Origin: Photobacterium proteolyticum
GTDB taxonomy: Bacteria > Pseudomonadota > Gammaproteobacteria > Enterobacterales > Vibrionaceae
Direction of reading: 5' to 3'
Assembly: GCF_001939735.1 (NCBI RefSeq)
Contig: NZ_MJIL01000053.1
Span: 103,427 to 167,426 of the forward strand
DNA: 64,000 nt
This document shows, piece after piece, positions 8,012 through 16,467 of the stretch. The notes beneath the pieces were generated by a model that had not been told where the DNA came from, made no database searches, and worked only from the letters and a program-made list of their open reading frames with translations. A program made the translations under genes and the position numbers. Numbering within the stretch: the stretch's first letter is position 1; every line of letters begins with the position of its first letter.

Positions 8012-8974
8012 TTAGAACAGTTTGTCAGCCAGATCGTACAGATCTTTGCGAACCGGACGCTTCATGTTTTCAATCGCATCGATGATGTCGTGGTGAACCA
8101 TTTTTTCATTCTGGATACCCACACAGCGACCGCCGTGACCTTCCTGCAACAGCTCAACCGCATACGCACCCATGCGAGATGCAAGAATACGGTCAAATGC
8201 CGTTGGCTGTCCGCCACGCTGAATGTGACCAAGCACGGTCGCGCGCGTTTCACGGCCCGTTTCATCTTCAATGTACTTCGCCAGCTCGTTGGCATCCGTC
8301 ATCAGCTCAGTCAGTGCGATAATCGCATGCTTCTTGCCTTTGTAGATCCCTTCTTTGATCTTCGCCAGCAGCTCTTCTTTGTTCAGGCCTGTTTCCGGTG
8401 TGATGATATATTCACAACCACCGGCAATCGCAGACATCAGGGTAAGATCACCACAGTGACGCCCCATGACCTCAACAATTGAGATACGCTGGTGAGAAGA
8501 AGACGTATCACGCAGACGGTCAATGGCATCAATAACCGTGTTCAGTGCCGTTAGGTAACCGATCGTGTAATCAGTTCCTGCTACGTCATTATCAATGGTG
8601 CCCGGCAGACCGATACATGGATAGCCCATTTCAGTCAGCTTCTTCGCCCCCATGTACGAACCGTCACCGCCGATCACAACCAGTGCGTCGATACCGTGAA
8701 TTTTCAGGTTCTCGATAGCCTGTGCACGTACCTTCTCGTCTTTAAACTCAGGAAAACGTGCTGAACCCAGGAATGTACCACCCTTATTGATCACATCTGA
8801 CACGCTAGAGCGAGTCAGCTTTTCAATACGGTTCTGATGCAGGCCCTGATAGCCGTCATATACACCATAAACTTCCAGGCCTTCTGACAATGCAGCACGA
8901 ACAACACCGCGAACCGCCGCATTCATACCAGGTGCGTCACCACCACTGGTCAATACACCAATCTTTTTAATCAT
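8012..8974 (-). CDS. pfkA: 6-phosphofructokinase
   Basis: This enzyme catalyses ATP-dependent phosphorylation of fructose-6-phosphate, the committed glycolytic step. The 320-residue protein equals the E. coli PfkA length. It has the ATP loop GGDGSYMGA near residue 102, the catalytic [10 protein letters not shown] with Asp near 127, and the substrate-binding [10 protein letters not shown] near 169. The start [19 protein letters not shown] is family-typical. A structured leader lies 40-100 bp upstream on the transcript. Confidence 0.98.
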   Translation of the reverse strand: MIKKIGVLTSGGDAPGMNAAVRGVVRAALSEGLEVYGVYDGYQGLHQNRIEKLTRSSVSDVINKGGTFLGSARFPEFKDEKVRAQAIENLKIHGIDALVVIGGDGSYMGAKKLTEMGYPCIGLPGTIDNDVAGTDYTIGYLTALNTVIDAIDRLRDTSSSHQRISIVEVMGRHCGDLTLMSAIAGGCEYIITPETGLNKEELLAKIKEGIYKGKKHAIIALTELMTDANELAKYIEDETGRETRATVLGHIQRGGQPTAFDRILASRMGAYAVELLQEGHGGRCVGIQNEKMVHHDIIDAIENMKRPVRKDLYDLADKLF

Positions 8975-9014
8975 GGTTACCCTCTGACTTTGGGAATTGA
9001 AAAATCAAATCCGG

Positions 9015-9076
9015 CACGAGTTACCGAGGTTCCCCCTCTCGGCACCATAAGCCGACATGCCGGGCTTATGCTCGTG
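9015..9076 (-). promoter_or_regulatory. structured pfkA leader, possible three-way junction
   Basis: An outer 6-bp helix (CACGAG 9015-9020 with CTCGTG 9071-9076) encloses two hairpins: a 5-bp CCGAG/CTCGG (9024-9028 with 9038-9042) and a perfect 8-bp CATAAGCC/GGCTTATG (9046-9053 with 9063-9070). The element ends about 40 nt before the pfkA start codon on the minus strand. Three nested complementary pairs in 62 bases are unlikely by chance. Whether it is an RNA regulator or a DNA operator cannot be told. Confidence 0.45.
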
Positions 9077-9131
9077 TAAACTGTAACTTTCCTACTAATG
9101 TAGAAGTATTACAATTTTGATAAAAAATTTT

Positions 9132-9147
9132 GTTGATTCATATCACG
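9132..9147 (-). promoter_or_regulatory. weak CRP-like site upstream of pfkA
   Basis: On the minus strand CGTGA-N6-TCAAC approximates the CRP consensus TGTGA-N6-TCACA, with the right half degenerate. It is located 160 bp before the pfkA start. This is a low-confidence reading. Confidence 0.2.
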
Positions 9148-9485
9148 ATCATCCCTGACTTCAGCCAGCAGCATGATATTTGCCTGATCCGACAACGGAT
9201 ATGAAACGAAACTGTTAGCGTTCTGGTTGACGACCAAGGAGATACCGCCTACAAGGCCTCATCATGCCTTAAGTATATATCCTGCCATCAGAGCCACCAG
9301 TTGTGCATCTAGGGAGAGTGATAACCGCGGGCGACTGTGCATTTTCATCCATGATAATCACACCTATTCATAGCACTCACTGGGCAATGTCACGCAGTAT
9401 AGCTTTTTTACGGTGAAAATTAATAACAAAAATAGTAGAGAAAGGTAATTTACTGAGGGATTTATTGGTTTGAGTAACGAAATGC

Positions 9486-9509
9486 AAGCCGCAACCTAGG
9501 CTGCGGCTT
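9486..9509 (-). terminator. cpxP terminator hairpin
   Basis: Perfect 8-bp stem AAGCCGCA/TGCGGCTT (9486-9493 with 9502-9509), 17 bp beyond the cpxP stop on the minus strand. The following T-tract is short and interrupted. Confidence 0.6.
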
Positions 9510-9526
9510 CGTCAGTGAGAGCCAAC

Positions 9527-10039
9527 TTACTGATTCTTTTCGGCCCAGCGAGCCTGGCACTGTTCTGCACGATCGGCCTGTAGCTGCTGGTATTTTTCTT
9601 TTTGCTCGGCGGTCAGAATGTTTAGCATTTCATGACGCTTCTTCATCATGGTGATCCGGCGTTCAACCTGCTGTTCTGACATCTGCTGAGCCAGTTCGCG
9701 GACCGCATTTTCGTCAAAATCAGCGGCCAGCAGCAAGGACTGCATTTTCTGGTGGTTCGCCTGCATTACGGCACGCTGCTCACCGAAACTGTCTTTCATC
9801 GCATCGCGGTTGGCTTCGCGCATATCCTTCATTTGCTGCTTCTGCTCATCGGTCAGGTCAAGCTTGCGGAAAACCTTGTAGCCCTCTTTCATACCGCAGC
9901 CACCTTTACCACCATGATAGCCACCATGATAGCCACCATGGTGACCATCCTTACCGCCGCCAAAAGCCAGCGCAGAGGCAGAACCGAGAGCCAGAGGAAG
10001 CGCGATTGCCATTATCAGTGTTTTCTTGAATGTAGTCAT
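9527..10039 (-). CDS. cpxP: Spy/CpxP-family periplasmic stress chaperone
   Basis: This periplasmic helical chaperone restrains the sensor kinase CpxA and is released when misfolded proteins accumulate. The product is 170 residues from the ATG at 10039 (GGAG upstream; a TTG five codons earlier is less likely). It has a signal peptide ending near ALAFG, then a His/Gly repeat (GHHGGYHGGYHGG) unlike E. coli CpxP that may bind metal. Two LTxxQ-type motifs follow, LTDEQK and LTAEQK. Two cysteines (GGCG and QCQ) are present. It lies divergent from cpxRA, and a perfect CpxR box stands between them. Confidence 0.9.
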   Translation of the reverse strand: MTTFKKTLIMAIALPLALGSASALAFGGGKDGHHGGYHGGYHGGKGGCGMKEGYKVFRKLDLTDEQKQQMKDMREANRDAMKDSFGEQRAVMQANHQKMQSLLLAADFDENAVRELAQQMSEQQVERRITMMKKRHEMLNILTAEQKEKYQQLQADRAEQCQARWAEKNQ

Positions 10040-10095
10040 GATGTTCTTCTCCAAATGTCCGTCAGCGGGTATGAGTTAAGAATAACGACCACAAG

Positions 10096-10131
10096 GTAAA
10101 CTGCTGTCTAAAGAACGTAAAACTGCGTAAA
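10096..10131. promoter_or_regulatory. CpxR box between cpxP and cpxRA
   Basis: A perfect CpxR consensus, GTAAA-N5-GTAAA, is at 10117-10131, with a further GTAAA at 10096-10100 (21 bp before, two helical turns). It lies 57 bp from the cpxP start, and reading toward cpxP it fits positive feedback by phosphorylated CpxR. Confidence 0.85.
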
Positions 10132-10246
10132 GCCAACTGACATTAACTTGGTTCCCGCAGCTAGATTAGCGATACTGAGGCTATCTCATTCATCCTGTCA
10201 CGTATTTACCTACATAGGGCGAGACTGAAACAATAAGGTAGCTAAC

Positions 10247-10942
10247 ATGGCAAAAATTTTGCTGGTCGACGACGATACGGAGCTGACCTCACTACTCAGC
10301 GATATCCTCGAAATGGAGGGGTTCGAGATCCTGGAGGCCAACAACGGCGAGCAGGGCCTCAGCAAAGTCGATGACAGTATCGATCTGATCCTGCTCGATG
10401 TCATGATGCCGAAAATGAACGGCACCGAAATGCTGCGTAAACTCAGGGAAAGCTACTCGACACCGGTACTCATGCTGACAGCGAAAGGCGAAGAGATTGA
10501 CCGGGTGCTGGGGCTGGAACTCGGTGCCGATGACTACCTGCCCAAACCCTTCAGTGATCGTGAGCTGCTGGCACGGATGCGCGCTATTTTGCGCCGGACA
10601 CAAATTGCCGGTAACGACTCGCGCAATAATACCCCTGACTGCCTGACCTATCAGGATATTGATATCTATCCGGGGCGACAGGAAGTCTTCTGCAAGGGAA
10701 TGCCGATAGAAATGACCGGCACCGAACTGGCCTTGCTGAGTTACTTTATTCAGCATCCGGGCAAAATCATTGCCAAGAATGAACTCAGCCTTGAGGTGCT
10801 GGGCAAGCGTCTGGCTCAGTTCGATCGTGCCATTGATATGCATGTATCGAACCTACGCAAAAAACTGCCTGAGCGTACTGACGGCAAACCTCGCATCAAG
10901 ACCCTTCGCGGTAAAGGCTACCTATTAGTCGAGGAAATATAA
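10247..10942 (+). CDS. cpxR: response regulator CpxR
   Basis: This is an OmpR/PhoB-type regulator of the envelope stress response. The 231-residue protein has a receiver domain with acidic triplet DDD near residue 8-10, phospho-acceptor Asp51 in LLLDVMMP, a Thr in MLTAKG and Lys in YLPKPF. A C-terminal winged helix (about 135-231) ends LRGKGYLLVEE. cpxA follows after 52 bp. The CpxR box upstream suggests autoregulation. Confidence 0.97.
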   Translation: MAKILLVDDDTELTSLLSDILEMEGFEILEANNGEQGLSKVDDSIDLILLDVMMPKMNGTEMLRKLRESYSTPVLMLTAKGEEIDRVLGLELGADDYLPKPFSDRELLARMRAILRRTQIAGNDSRNNTPDCLTYQDIDIYPGRQEVFCKGMPIEMTGTELALLSYFIQHPGKIIAKNELSLEVLGKRLAQFDRAIDMHVSNLRKKLPERTDGKPRIKTLRGKGYLLVEEI

Positions 10943-10994
10943 TGCAGCCCGGTACACTGGCAGTTAACCGACGCGGCCAACAAGGAGGCAGATA

Positions 10995-12356
10995 ATGAAG
11001 CTACCTCGTTTTTCCAGCCTGTATGGCCGGATTTTCGCCGTATTCTGGCTGACCCTGCTGATTGTCGTCGTGACAGTTTTGTTGCTACCCAACCTCGATC
11101 CCCGGGCCCAGCATACGATACCGGAACGCCAGCAGAAGCGGTTTCAGGAGTCGGCACTGAGCATTGCCGAGAAAATCACCCGCGACAGGGGACCGCTCAA
11201 ATACAGGTTACAGCGATTTACCAACCACGACCGACACAAGGGATTTCAGCTTTATTTCACCACCGAAGAAGGTGAAATTATTACGCCGGATGGCCGCAAC
11301 AAGGCACTGCGTAATTTTATCACCATGGCCGATAGCCCTAGTTCGCCGAAACAAAAGCTTTACGGGCGCTGGATGATGGCCGGGCCGTTTGCCTTCAGCT
11401 ACGAGCAACAAACCGTGCTGATGTATGTCGGCCGGGTCTCGCGCAAGCCTCCGCCATTTTTTGTTCAGATTCTGGATAAACCGTTCCAGCTGCTTCTCGT
11501 CACAATGCTGGTCAGTACGCCCCTGCTACTCTGGCTCGCATGGGCGATCAGTATGCCGGCCCGTCGACTGCAACAGGCCGCAGAGCGGGTGGCAACCGGG
11601 CAGTTCGAGGCTGATCCGAAGCTGGAAGCCGGGCCGAGGGAGTTCAAGCAGGCCGGGGCCAGCTTCAATCAGATGGTTCAGGCCATCAACCAGATGATCG
11701 GGGGTCAGCAGCGGCTGCTGTCGGATATCTCCCATGAGCTGCGCTCGCCGCTAACCCGCCTGAGAATGGCTACCGCCCTGGCCCAACGCAAGCAGGGAGA
11801 GAGCAAAGAGCTCAGCCGTATCGATACCGAGGCAGAGCGGCTGGAAAAGATGATCAGCGAACTGCTGGAACTGTCGCGAATGCAGGTCAACAGCCATGAG
11901 CTTCGCGAACACTCCGATGCACGCAGCCTATGGTATGAGATGTTGGAAGATGCCCGTTTCGAGGCCGAGCAAAACAACAAAGTTTTCAAAGTCAATGACC
12001 TGGGCGAATGGCCTGTCAGCGGAAATCCCAACCTGCTGATCAGCGCCCTGGAAAATGTCGTTCGCAATGCTATCAAATACGGCAACGATGTCATAGAGGT
12101 CAACTTCAGTGTCAGGGACCACACCCTCAATATCGTCATCGACGATAACGGTGAAGGGGTGCCCGACAATGAACTGGATGATATTTTCCGTCCGTTCTAC
12201 CGGGTTTCGACGGCACGGGACCGCAGTAGCGGCGGCACCGGGCTGGGACTGGCCATTACCGAGAGCGCCATCCGCCAGCATAGCGGTACCATCATGGCCA
12301 GCCGCAGTCCACTTGGCGGGCTACGGATCACCATCACCCTGCCCCTGACTCTCTAA
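10995..12356 (+). CDS. cpxA: envelope stress sensor histidine kinase CpxA
   Basis: This inner-membrane kinase/phosphatase phosphorylates CpxR. The 453-residue protein has TM1 (about 13-32), a periplasmic sensor segment, TM2 (about 165-185), HAMP, an H-box SDISHELRSPLTR with the autophosphorylated His near residue 248, and N, G1 (DNGEGVP), F and G2 (GTGLGLAI) ATP-binding boxes. AAGGAGG precedes the ATG. The C terminus LPLTL is followed by a terminator. Confidence 0.96.
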   Translation: MKLPRFSSLYGRIFAVFWLTLLIVVVTVLLLPNLDPRAQHTIPERQQKRFQESALSIAEKITRDRGPLKYRLQRFTNHDRHKGFQLYFTTEEGEIITPDGRNKALRNFITMADSPSSPKQKLYGRWMMAGPFAFSYEQQTVLMYVGRVSRKPPPFFVQILDKPFQLLLVTMLVSTPLLLWLAWAISMPARRLQQAAERVATGQFEADPKLEAGPREFKQAGASFNQMVQAINQMIGGQQRLLSDISHELRSPLTRLRMATALAQRKQGESKELSRIDTEAERLEKMISELLELSRMQVNSHELREHSDARSLWYEMLEDARFEAEQNNKVFKVNDLGEWPVSGNPNLLISALENVVRNAIKYGNDVIEVNFSVRDHTLNIVIDDNGEGVPDNELDDIFRPFYRVSTARDRSSGGTGLGLAITESAIRQHSGTIMASRSPLGGLRITITLPLTL

Positions 12357-12375
12357 TCAACCGGCATAACTGCAT

Positions 12376-12413
12376 GGCTTTCAGACAATCTGCTGTCTGA
12401 AAGCCTGCTTTTT
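12376..12413 (+). terminator. cpxRA terminator
   Basis: Perfect 12-bp stem GGCTTTCAGACA/TGTCTGAAAGCC (12376-12387 with 12394-12405), then TGC and a six-T run. Confidence 0.85.
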
Positions 12414-12454
12414 TCGCTACAATATGGCCAAATTTGCAAACTGACAGCCAGACA

Positions 12455-12919
12455 ATGTTTGATATCGCCCTGTACGAACCTGAAATCGCCCCCAATACGG
12501 GCAATATAATTCGCCTATGCGCCAACTGCGGTGCCAACCTGCACCTGATCGAGCCGCTCGGTTTTGACCTGGAAGAAAAGAAACTACGTCGTGCCGGGCT
12601 GGATTATCACGATCTGGCGCACGTTCATCGCCACAAAAACTTCGATGCCTTCATGGCGGCGATGGAAAACCGTCGGATTTTTGCCTGTACCACCAAAACC
12701 ACCAACTTCCATACCAACGCCAAGTTCGAAGAAGGGGATGTGCTGTTGTTCGGTCCGGAAACCCGTGGCCTGCCAGCCGAGCTGATTGACAGCCTGCCAC
12801 TCGAGCAGCGCCTGCGTATCCCAATGCATCCGGACAGTCGCAGTCTGAACCTGTCCAATGCCGCCGCCATCATCGGTTACGAAGCCTGGCGTCAGCTTGG
12901 ATTTAAAGGGGCGGTATAG
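12455..12919 (+). CDS. trmL: tRNA (cytidine/uridine-2'-O-)-methyltransferase TrmL
   Basis: This SPOUT-fold enzyme methylates the ribose of the wobble base (position 34) in leucine tRNAs using S-adenosylmethionine. The product is 154 residues beginning [21 protein letters not shown], matching the E. coli TrmL start; the seven extra upstream codons have no support. The knot motifs are FGPETRGLP and the C-terminal [11 protein letters not shown]. It is monocistronic, convergent with cysE across a shared terminator. Confidence 0.95.
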   Translation: MFDIALYEPEIAPNTGNIIRLCANCGANLHLIEPLGFDLEEKKLRRAGLDYHDLAHVHRHKNFDAFMAAMENRRIFACTTKTTNFHTNAKFEEGDVLLFGPETRGLPAELIDSLPLEQRLRIPMHPDSRSLNLSNAAAIIGYEAWRQLGFKGAV

Positions 12920-12940
12920 ATCAACCTCCCGATAAGAAAC

Positions 12941-12972
12941 AAAAAAGCGAGAGCCGTTAAACTCTCGCTTTT
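12941..12972. terminator. bidirectional trmL/cysE terminator
   Basis: Perfect 11-bp stem AAAAGCGAGAG/CTCTCGCTTTT (12943-12953 with 12962-12972), with A and T tracts on either side serving both convergent genes. Confidence 0.95.
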
Positions 12973-12997
12973 GCTATCTGGAACCACAACACCGTAC

Positions 12998-13819
12998 TTA
13001 AATACCGTCACCGGCCATAAAGGTTTGGCCGTTGCCGTTAAATTGCTGATCCATATCCATCGCAGGCTTCTCGCTACTTGGACGACCAACAATTTTCGCC
13101 GGCACCCCGGCCACCGTGGTATGCGAAGGCACCGGATTGAGCACCACCGAGCAGGATCCGATTTTCGCCCCTTCGCCGACTTCGATATTGCCCAGTATCT
13201 TGGCACCAGCACCGATCATCACGCCTTCGCGGATCTTCGGATGACGATCGCCGCCTTCCTTACCCGTACCACCCAGGGTAACGTCCTGAAGAATCGACAC
13301 ATCATTCTCGATCACGGCTGTTTCACCAATCACAATACCGGTCGCATGGTCAAACATGATCCCCTGGCCAATCGTCGCCGCAGGGTGCACATCTACCTGA
13401 CAGGCGACCGAAATTTGATTTTGCAGATAGACAGCAAGGGCAACCCGCTTTTGTTTCCACAGCCAGTTGGCCACACGGTAGCCCTGCAGGGCATGGTAGC
13501 CTTTCAGGTATAGCAGAGGGATGGAATACATCTCTACTGCAGGATCTCGTTCAACCACAGCACGGATATCGCAGGCTGCCGATTCGGTGATCATACAGTC
13601 GGCAGCGAAGGCTTCTTCAATGACCTCGCGCACCGCCATCGCCGGCATCGACGGCGTCGCCAACTTGTTGGCCAGTATATAACTGAGCGCAGCGGCTAAG
13701 TTATCATGCTTGATAATGGTTGCATGATAAAAGCTGGCCAGCATCGGTTCTTGCTCTGACTGCTCCCGCGCTTCCCGCTTGATAGCCTGCCAGACCTCAT
13801 ATTGTTGACACTCCTTCAC
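12998..13819 (-). CDS. cysE: serine acetyltransferase
   Basis: This enzyme makes O-acetylserine from serine and acetyl-CoA, the entry into cysteine synthesis. The 273-residue left-handed beta-helix protein has the catalytic VDVHPAATIGQG and FDHATGIVIGE histidines, and it equals the E. coli length. I chose a GTG start at 13819: GAGGGTGAT directly precedes it, and the first 14 residues then align without gap to E. coli CysE (both reach a VWxxIK element at the same position). The upstream ATG at 13843 would add eight residues. The tail ends GDGI, the CysK-binding-type C-terminal isoleucine. Confidence 0.95.
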   Translation of the reverse strand: MKECQQYEVWQAIKREAREQSEQEPMLASFYHATIIKHDNLAAALSYILANKLATPSMPAMAVREVIEEAFAADCMITESAACDIRAVVERDPAVEMYSIPLLYLKGYHALQGYRVANWLWKQKRVALAVYLQNQISVACQVDVHPAATIGQGIMFDHATGIVIGETAVIENDVSILQDVTLGGTGKEGGDRHPKIREGVMIGAGAKILGNIEVGEGAKIGSCSVVLNPVPSHTTVAGVPAKIVGRPSSEKPAMDMDQQFNGNGQTFMAGDGI

Positions 13820-13953
13820 ATCACCCTCTGTTCGTTTTGTCATCAAATCGGTATCTGTTTAACTTTAACGTGCTTGAAAAAAAAAACAACGCGGGCTTGG
13901 CAGCACGCGTTGTTATATTGCTCGTGATCCTGTACGCGGCAGCTATTTTGCCG

Positions 13954-14970
13954 TTATTCGTCTTTTTTCTCGCGAGCCAGCAGATCTTTGGCCGCTTCAC
14001 GGGCATCTTTGCCCTGATAAAGCACCTGATAAATCTGTTCGGTAATCGGCATCTCAACCCCGTAGCGCTGGGAGAGTACCCAGACTTCCTTGGTGTTGCG
14101 ATAGCCTTCGACCACCTGGCCAATGTCATCCTGTGCCGCATCAACCGTTTTGCCCTGGCCCAGGGCCAGACCAAAACGACGGTTGCGTGACTGGTTATCG
14201 GTACATGTCAGCACCAAATCCCCCAGTCCCGCCATCCCCATGAAGGTTTCCGGCTGGGCGCCCAGGGCAGCGCCAAGGCGACACATTTCCGCCAGACCGC
14301 GAGTGATCAATGCGGTACGGGCATTGGCACCAAAGCCAATACCATCAGACATACCGGCACCAATCGCAATCACATTCTTCACCGCGCCGCCCAGCTGCAT
14401 GCCGATAAAATCGGTATTGCTGTAGACACGGAATGTCTTGCTGCAGTGAATTTTTTCCTGCAGCTCACGGACGAAGACCTCATCAGGAGAAGACACAGCG
14501 ATCGCGGTCGGCATCCCCGCCGCCAGCTCTTTGGCAAACGTCGGGCCGGAAAGCACGGCCAGCGGAACATCCTCACCCAATGCATCGATGGCAACCTCTT
14601 TGAGCAAGCGCCCGGTGTCAGGCTCAAGCCCTTTGGTTGCCCAGCAAATACGTGAATCATCACGCAGGTAAGGCTTCACATTCGACAGTACTTCACCAAA
14701 CACATGGCTCGGAACTACCACCAGCAAATCCTGACAGGCCTGAACAGCCGCCTCCAGATCCGCCGAGACAATCAGCGAGTCGGGAAACGGAACGCCCGGC
14801 AGGAAAGCCTCATTGGCACGGTCAATCTCGAGCTGCGCCATATGCTCAGGCTCATGGCCCCACAATATGACGTTAGCACCATTTCGGGCCAGAGAGATGG
14901 CCAGGGAGGTGCCGTAAGAGCCGGCACCCAGCACTGTCATCGTGATTGCTTTGTCTACGTTCTGATTCAT
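13954..14970 (-). CDS. gpsA: glycerol-3-phosphate dehydrogenase [NAD(P)+]
   Basis: This enzyme reduces dihydroxyacetone phosphate to sn-glycerol-3-phosphate for phospholipid synthesis. The 338-residue protein (E. coli 339) has the Rossmann [10 protein letters not shown] near residue 17, WATKGLE, the catalytic-lysine segment [12 protein letters not shown] and [10 protein letters not shown]. The ATG at 14970 lies 17 nt after the secB stop; a GTG three codons earlier is possible. The operon order yibN-secB-gpsA-cysE follows E. coli except that grxC is missing. Confidence 0.95.
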   Translation of the reverse strand: MNQNVDKAITMTVLGAGSYGTSLAISLARNGANVILWGHEPEHMAQLEIDRANEAFLPGVPFPDSLIVSADLEAAVQACQDLLVVVPSHVFGEVLSNVKPYLRDDSRICWATKGLEPDTGRLLKEVAIDALGEDVPLAVLSGPTFAKELAAGMPTAIAVSSPDEVFVRELQEKIHCSKTFRVYSNTDFIGMQLGGAVKNVIAIGAGMSDGIGFGANARTALITRGLAEMCRLGAALGAQPETFMGMAGLGDLVLTCTDNQSRNRRFGLALGQGKTVDAAQDDIGQVVEGYRNTKEVWVLSQRYGVEMPITEQIYQVLYQGKDAREAAKDLLAREKKDE

Positions 14971-14987
14971 AACGGCCACTTTAGCGA

Positions 14988-15458
14988 TTAGGCTTCAGTG
15001 CTTTCAGGGTTAGCTTGCGCCTGGTTCTGAAGGTAGTTCATGAACAAAGCATCAAAGTTAACAGGTGCCAGGTTCAGCTGAGGGAAAGTACCTTTAACCA
15101 CTAGGCTTGAAATAGTTTCACGCGCATATGGGAACAGGATATTCGGGCAGAATGCACCCAGGCAATGTGCAAGCTGAGGCGCTTCCATGCCTGAAACAGA
15201 GAAAATACCGCCCTGCTGAACTTCACACAGGAATGCCGTGTCATCGGCGTTCTTCACAGTTACAGTCAGACGAAGAATCACTTCGAAAACACCTTCACCC
15301 AACTCGCGGCTCTGGGTATCCAGGTCCAGTTTCACATCTGGGTTCCACTCTTTCTGGAACATATCAGGTGAATTCGGCGCTTCGAAAGAAACATCTTTCA
15401 GGAAGATACGCTGGATCTGGAAGTTCTGTTGTGCTTCGTTGTTTGCTGCTTCAGCCAT
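14988..15458 (-). CDS. secB: protein-export chaperone SecB
   Basis: This tetrameric cytosolic chaperone keeps preproteins unfolded and hands them to SecA. The 156-residue protein (E. coli 155) has the family core [17 protein letters not shown] and [12 protein letters not shown]. The start MAEAANNE is supported by AAGGAC upstream; an in-frame extension to 15512 lacks a ribosome site. gpsA follows closely, which suggests co-transcription. Confidence 0.97.
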   Translation of the reverse strand: MAEAANNEAQQNFQIQRIFLKDVSFEAPNSPDMFQKEWNPDVKLDLDTQSRELGEGVFEVILRLTVTVKNADDTAFLCEVQQGGIFSVSGMEAPQLAHCLGAFCPNILFPYARETISSLVVKGTFPQLNLAPVNFDALFMNYLQNQAQANPESTEA

Positions 15459-15594
15459 TTTCGTGTCCTTTTCTCTCTCAATCTCATCACATGAGATCAT
15501 AAATATTCGCAACCATGATAATTATCACACGCTGCACAAATTCGGTTTGCATCGGAGACACTGCCTAGTATGGCGCGTTCCGAGCGACAAGAGA

Positions 15595-16044
15595 TTACTT
15601 CTTGCCCTTGCTGGATTTGCTGCGGATCAGCGGCAGATTGGCTTCATTCCAAGAAATCAGGCCATCCTTCAGCAAATTAACGTTCTCAAAACCGGCTTTA
15701 TGTAACAGATTGGCACTCTCTTGTGCTGTCTGGCCTGTCTTGCATACCACAATGATTGGGGCTGTTTTGTGCTTTTCAAGCTCTGAAAAGTTCTGTTCTT
15801 TAATTTGGCTCGGCAAAATGTGAAGGGCACCCGAAATATGACCCTGGCGGTACTCATCACGACTACGGATATCGATGAATACGCCGTCTTCACGGTTCAC
15901 CATGACCGTCGCTTCATTGGGGGTAACAACTTTATAGCCCGCGGCCTTCTGTTTCACATAAGACGCGATGATTGCCACGACCAAACCCACCCATACCAGG
16001 GATAACATTGGATTACTTGTAACAAAATCGATGTATTGCTGCAT
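15595..16044 (-). CDS. yibN: membrane-anchored rhodanese-like protein YibN
   Basis: The 149-residue protein has an N-terminal membrane segment (about residues 13-30) followed by one rhodanese domain facing the cytoplasm. The active-site loop VVCKTGQTA carries the sulfur-accepting cysteine. Physiological role is uncertain; the E. coli homologue sits in the same operon. secB starts 136 bp downstream, with no grxC in between. Confidence 0.92.
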   Translation of the reverse strand: MQQYIDFVTSNPMLSLVWVGLVVAIIASYVKQKAAGYKVVTPNEATVMVNREDGVFIDIRSRDEYRQGHISGALHILPSQIKEQNFSELEKHKTAPIIVVCKTGQTAQESANLLHKAGFENVNLLKDGLISWNEANLPLIRSKSSKGKK

Positions 16045-16467
16045 GACTTTCGCTCTATTTTCCTAATACAAGACACCTGATAATCAGGGCCAGACTCCAC
16101 CTCAAAGGAACCCGAGTATACCCGCGGCAACGTTGTTGTACAGCAGGCGTCAACAATTCCGCGTATTGGCTCACTCGATTCCGGCGATAATAGTATACGC
16201 CTTGAACAATCGTTTTCAGCTTCCACCTTTCAATGAAATAGAAAAAAACTCTCAATCAGGGCTTACACTCAAAGGCAGAAATGCATATATTTCTCGTAGG
16301 AAGATAACAATCCATTTACAGCATTGTTTGATCTTGCCCTACAGTTTTGGCCATGATTTGTAGTAAAATTACACACAACCAGACCAATCACCTTAGATAC
16401 TTCGCAGATATTTAAGGTAATTGGTCTAAATTACACTCAGATTTCTAACTTTACGAGAGGACAGCAT
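16045..16467. other. intergenic region between yibN and gpmI
   Basis: This 423-bp stretch carries divergent promoters. No plausible ORF is present. A TAAAAT -10-like hexamer lies at 16364-16369, and a long inverted repeat at 16381-16427 sits in the predicted gpmI leader. Confidence 0.5.
16381..16427 (+). promoter_or_regulatory. 15-bp inverted repeat in gpmI leader
   Basis: AGACCAATCACCTTA (16381-16395) pairs with TAAGGTAATTGGTCT (16413-16427) with a single mismatch across a 17-base loop. It begins a few bases after the predicted transcription start and ends 40 bp before gpmI. It could be an mRNA-stabilising 5' hairpin or an operator. Confidence 0.5.

Larger units (their letters stand above)
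8975..9526. other. intergenic region between pfkA and cpxP
   Basis: This 552-bp stretch holds the pfkA leader and promoter (8975-9160) and, at its far end, the cpxP terminator hairpin. Bases 9160-9480 contain no ORF with a ribosome site and no repeat I can identify. Confidence 0.6.

Noticed and set aside
7895..8482. 195-codon frame antisense to pfkA
   Set aside because: Lies over the tpiA and pfkA terminators and the pfkA 3' coding region; shadow of a conserved gene.
12434..12454. Upstream ATG of trmL
   Set aside because: The family begins MxxIxLYEPEI; seven extra codons do not align.
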